A stretch of DNA of 18,514 nucleotides from Paludibacteraceae bacterium (GTDB lineage Bacteria; Bacteroidota; Bacteroidia; Bacteroidales; Paludibacteraceae): contig JAEDNI010000036.1 of NCBI GenBank assembly GCA_016302585.1, forward strand, positions 1 to 18,514. Direction: 5' to 3'. Under the pieces are notes generated by a model. The model did no database searches, was not told the origin of the DNA, and was given only the letters and a program-made list of their open reading frames with translations. Numbering within the stretch: the first letter of the stretch is position 1; each line of letters starts with the position of its first letter. Below, piece by piece: positions 14,860 through 18,514 of this stretch. The position numbers and the translations under genes were made by a program.

Positions 14860-17169
14860 TTATTGTATGGTCATCAGACGCATCTGCGTCTCACGGGCAT
14901 TGGGTCCCACATGGATCTCCACCTCTCCGGGTTCGATAGTCCATTGCAGGTGATAGGGTTCGAAATAACTGAGCAGGTCGGCATCGATAGCAAACTGCAC
15001 AGTACGGGTCTCTTTCGGCTGGAGGGTGATGCGTTCATATCCGCGCAACTCCTTATACGGCCGCACACCTTTCGCCACGCGGTCGCCTATATACAGCTGC
15101 ACTACCTCCGTGCCTTCGCGATCACCCGTGTTGGTAATATCCACCGAAGCCGTGATCGTCCCATCCATCGGCATCACGCTGTCGGAGAGGCAGAAATTCG
15201 TATAGTCAAAACTCGTGTAACTCAGTCCGTAACCGAAAGGATACAGCGGCCAACTGCTCACGTCCGCATAACAGGTGATATATTTGATGAATTCCCCTAC
15301 TTCATTCACGCGGGAAGTACGCATCTGGCGATACGAGAAGGGATATTGACCTACGTGACGCGGCAACTGAACGGTCAGCCTACCCGACGGATTGACGTCT
15401 CCAAAGACGATGTCTGCGATGGCATCCGCTGTCTCACTACCGCCGAACCAAGACTCCAAGATAGCCGGCAGGTGCTCCGTCTCCCAGTTCAGCACGGTCG
15501 GTCGTCCGGCAAAATGAACGAGCACAACCGGTTTCCCGAGCTTCAGCAACTCTACCAGCAGGTCATGCTGAGCATCCGGCATCTCGATGTTCACGCGCGA
15601 AGCACATTCTCCGGACATCTCGCTGGACTCACCCATAGCCGCGATGATCACATCGGCCTGACGAGCCACCTGCAGCGCCTCGGCACGCATCGCCTCCGCA
15701 CTTCGCGGGTCACGCATGCTGGGCTTGAATACCATTGCTATCTCTTCCGCACGCTCGTCGTACCATATGTTACTGCCCTTAGCGTACAGCAGCTTGGCGC
15801 CCGTGCCCTTCAGCGCATCCTCTATACCTTCTTTCACGGTCTTATACTGCTCCGGGACAGCCGCTACCGACCATGTGCCGGGCATGTTAATACGCGTGTC
15901 GGCCAAAGGACCGATCAGCGCTATCGTACCGCTTTTAGCCAGAGGCAGGACATGCTCATTCTTCAGCAGCACCATACTCTCGCCTGCTATACGACGAGCC
16001 TCCGCGCGGTGCGCCTCGCAGAGCATCACCTGCGCCCGACGAGTCGAATCGCAGTATCTGTACGGATCCTCAAACAGACCCAGTTTATATTTCGCTTCGA
16101 GGATTCGGCGACAAGCCCTATCAACCACCGCTTCGGAGCATCGTCCTTCGCGCACCGCCGCAGCCAGCGTACCCTCCAATCCGTCCGACACCATGTCCAT
16201 ATCCAGACCGGCGTTGATAGCCTGCAGCGCACACTCTTCCAGCGTCGCGCATACCCCATGCTTCGCCAACTCCTCCACGGCCGTATAGTCCGATACCACA
16301 AAACCCTTGAAACCCCATTGCTCACGCAGCAGGTCGGTCAAGAGCCATTGGTTTCCTGTCGCCGGAACACCATGTACTGTATTAAACGCAGCCATTACGG
16401 AACCCGCTCCTGCATCGATCGCCGCACGGTAGGGCTGCAGGTATTCGTTGAACATATGGTAGTCATCCGGATAGACATTGTTATATTCGCGACCGGCTTC
16501 CACCAGACCGTATAACGCAAAATGCTTCACGCATGCCATCATCGTCGTCGGGTCCGCCAAGTCGGCACCCTGGTATCCGCGCACCATGGCCTCGGCCATA
16601 CGGCTTCCTAAGAACGGATCCTCACCGTTGCCTTCGCTGATTCGTCCCCAGCGGCCGTCGTGCGTGATATCCACCATTGGCGAGAAGGTCCAGCATATAC
16701 CGTCTGCTGTTGCCTCCGCTGCCGCTATCTGCGCCGAACGGGCTACTGCCGCCGTGTCCCATGTGCAGGACAATGCCAAAGGAATAGGAAATATCGTCTC
16801 ATAGCCGTGAATCACATCCATTCCGAAGAGCAACGGAATACCCATCCTACTCTCTTCGACCGCTATGCGCTGGATCTCGCGAATGAAAGCAGCACCTTTG
16901 AGATTAAACAGGCCGCCCACCCGACCCTTACGGATGTCATCGCCCACATTACTGATACGAGGCTCACCCGTCACGATATCTCCGGCAACAGGCAAGTTCA
17001 ACTGCCCCAGTTTCTCCTCCAGGGTCATCCGGGTCATTAACTCGTCAATAAAACGGTTCATCTCCGCCTCTTGACGCTCTCCTTCCGCACCTTGGCAACT
17101 CACTAACAGCATCGGCAGAACCGCTAACAGCACAGGCAGAAACACTACCATCCTAATCCATTTTCTCAT
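14860..17169 (-). CDS. bglX: GH3 beta-glucosidase lipoprotein, BglX-like
   Basis: 769 aa from the ATG at 17169. The frame is open to a GTG at 17280, but that extension runs across the promoter and an upstream terminator. Lipoprotein signal with lipobox LVSC and Cys25, so it is membrane-anchored in the envelope. GH3 barrel: MDVIHGYETIFPIPLA, VKHFALYG, and nucleophile Asp294 in GFVVSDY. The second domain contains MGESSEMSGECASR with the likely acid/base Glu521. A C-terminal Fn3-like domain (FDYTNFCLSD to EIHVGPNA) ends the chain. The family releases glucose or similar sugars from beta-linked oligosaccharides; the exact linkage is not readable. No SusC/D pair is nearby, so it is not in an obvious polysaccharide-use locus. 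Confidence 0.95.
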   Translation of the reverse strand: MRKWIRMVVFLPVLLAVLPMLLVSCQGAEGERQEAEMNRFIDELMTRMTLEEKLGQLNLPVAGDIVTGEPRISNVGDDIRKGRVGGLFNLKGAAFIREIQRIAVEESRMGIPLLFGMDVIHGYETIFPIPLALSCTWDTAAVARSAQIAAAEATADGICWTFSPMVDITHDGRWGRISEGNGEDPFLGSRMAEAMVRGYQGADLADPTTMMACVKHFALYGLVEAGREYNNVYPDDYHMFNEYLQPYRAAIDAGAGSVMAAFNTVHGVPATGNQWLLTDLLREQWGFKGFVVSDYTAVEELAKHGVCATLEECALQAINAGLDMDMVSDGLEGTLAAAVREGRCSEAVVDRACRRILEAKYKLGLFEDPYRYCDSTRRAQVMLCEAHRAEARRIAGESMVLLKNEHVLPLAKSGTIALIGPLADTRINMPGTWSVAAVPEQYKTVKEGIEDALKGTGAKLLYAKGSNIWYDERAEEIAMVFKPSMRDPRSAEAMRAEALQVARQADVIIAAMGESSEMSGECASRVNIEMPDAQHDLLVELLKLGKPVVLVHFAGRPTVLNWETEHLPAILESWFGGSETADAIADIVFGDVNPSGRLTVQLPRHVGQYPFSYRQMRTSRVNEVGEFIKYITCYADVSSWPLYPFGYGLSYTSFDYTNFCLSDSVMPMDGTITASVDITNTGDREGTEVVQLYIGDRVAKGVRPYKELRGYERITLQPKETRTVQFAIDADLLSYFEPYHLQWTIEPGEVEIHVGPNARETQMRLMTIQ

Positions 17170-17188
17170 ACGTATTCTATTTGGGCTG

Positions 17189-17220
17189 CAAAGATACGAA
17201 AAAAAAATGATATATGCAAA
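17189..17220 (-). promoter_or_regulatory. Promoter of bglX
   Basis: Minus strand: TTTG (17220..17217), 20-nt spacer CATATATCATTTTTTTTTCG, TATCTTTG (17196..17189). The -7 box ends 19 nt before the bglX ATG. This spacer carries a T run where the others carry an A run, while the flanking CATATATC is kept. Confidence 0.8.
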
Positions 17221-17268
17221 AAAAGTATAACTTTTTTCGTTTAGAGGGTAAAATTTAGTGTTTAGACA

Positions 17269-17300
17269 TAAAAAAAGCACAACCCGCGAGGATTGTGCTT
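17269..17300 (-). terminator. Intrinsic terminator after the 266-aa lipoprotein gene
   Basis: Minus strand: AAGCACAATCC, loop TCGC, GGGTTGTGCTT, an 11-bp stem with one T-G pair, followed by a run of T. It starts 20 nt past the lipoprotein stop codon. Confidence 0.85.
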
Positions 17301-17319
17301 GGTGGATTGCATGAAAGGA

Positions 17320-18120
17320 TTATTTGCTGCTGTTCATGGCATACCAGTTATAATCCAGCACACCGAAAGAAACCGTAGCAAAAGAGAAACCGAGCTCTTT
17401 TTTCATAGCCTCCGCCTCATCGTCCGTCGGGACATAGAGGAAGTTAGCATAGCCATAACCCTCAAGCGCCATAGTGCTTACATCAGCTTTCGTGATAACA
17501 AAAGCAATCTCATACGCCTGAAGAGCCTGCGATCCGGCAATAGCTGCATCGAACTCAGCATGATCCGCACATTGGGTCTCTGCATTGACATAACCGTACC
17601 ATTGGGTTTGAACGGCATTAGCGGGAATAGCGTTATAGAGCAAATCGCTGATCTCAACGAACACCGGTTTGATGTTGCTCTTCACGTTCATGAGCACGCC
17701 CGATTTGATCTCCACGAGTTTACCATCGTAGAAGATCGCCTGGAGCGAGATAACGGCTCCGTTATTACCGAGTGCACTCTCGATAGCAGCCTGCGAACTG
17801 GAGTAATCGGAGATAGCATTCACATTCACACCATAGACATAGTTGATGGTATCCGCTTGAGATGCTTTAGCGGTCTCGATGAGTTTCTTGCGCGCAGGTG
17901 CAGGCATGTAATCGTTCACGTTAACATCCACCTTGACGTAACCGGCAGAAGTGAGATACGTGTCCACATTCGCTTTGTTTTCACCCAGCTGCGCAACAGC
18001 ATCGCAGGATGCTTTTTTCATGGCTTTCTTGTCGTTAGCCGAGATCTCGGGATCATTCGCCGATCCGCCGCATGACATCAGTACCACTGCTGCCATGATG
18101 GTAAAAAGTACTTTTTTCAT
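17320..18120 (-). CDS. Lipoprotein of unknown function
   Basis: 266 aa. Lipoprotein signal MKKVLFTIMAAVVLMSCGG with Cys17 after LMS. The mature part has no family I recognise. It is acidic to neutral with alternating helices and strands: YVYGVNVNAISDYSSS, an AIESALGNNGAVISLQAIFYDGK stretch, and a C-terminal region with YEIAFVITKADVSTMALEGYGYANFLYVPTD in overlapping pieces. There are few cysteines after Cys17, and no membrane segments or repeats. Its sORF neighbour upstream overlaps its first 68 nt in another frame. It has its own terminator, so it is not co-transcribed into bglX. Probably envelope-anchored; role unknown. Confidence 0.8.
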   Translation of the reverse strand: MKKVLFTIMAAVVLMSCGGSANDPEISANDKKAMKKASCDAVAQLGENKANVDTYLTSAGYVKVDVNVNDYMPAPARKKLIETAKASQADTINYVYGVNVNAISDYSSSQAAIESALGNNGAVISLQAIFYDGKLVEIKSGVLMNVKSNIKPVFVEISDLLYNAIPANAVQTQWYGYVNAETQCADHAEFDAAIAGSQALQAYEIAFVITKADVSTMALEGYGYANFLYVPTDDEAEAMKKELGFSFATVSFGVLDYNWYAMNSSK

Positions 18121-18235
18121 TTTGAATTAAATTAAATTTTTGATATAATTGGGTTGTTATATTGGTTTGCTGATTGGCCATCAGCATGGTCGTGCAACAT
18201 AGGATTGCGAGTAATGTTATGAATGTTTTTTTCAT
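18053..18235 (-). CDS. Small secreted ORF or leader peptide upstream of the lipoprotein
   Basis: 60 aa from the ATG at 18235. The N-terminus is a good Sec signal (MKKTFITLLAILCCTTMLMA, probable cut before NQQTN). The distance from the -7 box to this ATG is 19 nt, as at bglX and the C_GCAxxG gene, which supports real translation. The last 22 residues overlap the lipoprotein gene in a different frame and look arbitrary. Options: a small secreted peptide, a translated leader coupled to the lipoprotein, or the remains of a gene whose body was lost. No homology recognised. Confidence 0.45.
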   Translation of the reverse strand: MKKTFITLLAILCCTTMLMANQQTNITTQLYQKFNLIQNEKSTFYHHGSSGTDVMRRIGE

Positions 18236-18254
18236 AATAAACAATTTTGCGGTG

Positions 18255-18286
18255 CAAAATTACTGCTTTTTTTTGATATATGCAAG
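18255..18286 (-). promoter_or_regulatory. Promoter of the small ORF/lipoprotein unit
   Basis: Minus strand: -33 CTTG (18286..18283, one base off TTTG), 20-nt spacer CATATATCAAAAAAAAGCAG, TAATTTTG (18262..18255). Nearly identical to the promoter of tRNA-Pro. Confidence 0.72.
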
Positions 18287-18514
18287 AAAAAGAGAAAAAA
18301 TGAATAATGCTTGTATTAATTCAGGTTTTTGGCGATTTAGTTGGAGTTAGCTAAATTGAGCGAAACAATCGTTCCCTTGTGGCTAAGAACGTACTTTCGG
18401 AGGCAAGGGGCGTGCCGAAAGTACTACAAAATTCTCAAATTTATAATCATTTGATTTTCAGTGGTTTACAAACATGTTATCGGACTCAAGACAGACTCAT
18501 CTCAGAGTAATCTC
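18287..18514. other. Gene-free right edge with two inverted repeats
   Basis: No convincing gene. Two stem-forming sequences occur: an 8-bp one at 18333-18358 (CGATTTAG/CTAAATTG, loop 10) and a perfect 10-bp one at 18391-18424 (GTACTTTCGG/CCGAAAGTAC, loop 14). The minus strand of the second contains GGCACG-CCCC-TTGC, close to a sigma-54 core. A plus-strand frame opens at the ATG 18474 (MLSDSRQTHLRVI) and runs off the edge; it is too short to judge. Confidence 0.5.

Noticed and set aside
14863..16515. 550-aa plus-strand open frame opposite bglX
   Set aside because: It lies wholly antisense to a clear GH3 gene, has no family features, and is an expected by-product of the codon bias on the other strand.
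17170..17280. GTG-started extension of bglX
   Set aside because: It crosses the promoter and reaches the previous terminator; the lipoprotein signal starts at 17169.
17293..18075. 260-aa plus-strand open frame opposite the lipoprotein gene
   Set aside because: It begins inside a terminator hairpin and mirrors the minus-strand gene, which has a proper lipoprotein signal.
18474..18514. Start of a plus-strand gene such as a transposase
   Set aside because: Only 13 codons are visible, with no promoter match and no recognisable motif.

Overview
All genes in this window read right to left (minus strand). The proteins and promoters point to the Bacteroidota, probably a Bacteroidales species. The evidence is promoters of the Bacteroides type (-33 TTTG, 20-nt spacer, -7 TAnnTTTG) in place of E. 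coli-type -35/-10 boxes, lipoprotein signals, a BglX-like GH3 enzyme, a TolC/HlyD/two-permease export operon, and period-7 tandem repeats between and inside genes. Genus cannot be read from the sequence alone. There are no IS elements, CRISPR arrays or rRNA genes. One tRNA gene, tRNA-Pro(UGG), is present.

Five probable transcription units, listed in the direction of transcription: (1) promoter at 18286..18255, a 60-aa secreted small ORF, a 266-aa lipoprotein of unknown function, and a terminator near 17300..17269. (2) Promoter at 17220..17189, GH3 beta-glucosidase lipoprotein, membrane pyrophosphatase and M20 dipeptidase, with gaps of 52 and 4 nt. (3) Promoter at 11208..11177, tRNA-Pro, HAD phosphatase (1 nt after the tRNA), PlsC-like acyltransferase, TolC, HlyD and two ABC-2 permeases, ending in a hairpin that contains the last stop codon. 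(4) Promoter at 4710..4679, C_GCAxxG_C_C protein, cysK and cysE (each junction an ATGA overlap), then dihydrolipoamide dehydrogenase, and a terminator at 1178..1144. (5) Promoter at 1142..1111 and a secreted endonuclease I that runs off the left edge of the window.

Unit 4 makes cysteine from serine and sulfide and adds two redox-type proteins. Unit 3 ties a tRNA to an envelope/export operon that has no ATPase gene. Unit 2 combines sugar and dipeptide hydrolysis with an ion-pumping pyrophosphatase.

The least ordinary features are: the near-identical promoter cassette, including its spacer, in front of five unrelated units; the tRNA/HAD junction that would leave a nearly leaderless mRNA after tRNA processing; heptanucleotide repeats that have entered three conserved enzymes in frame and also supply a stop codon and probably a start codon; and an inverted repeat containing a sigma-54-like element at the right edge. 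I found no clear new defence or mobile system.
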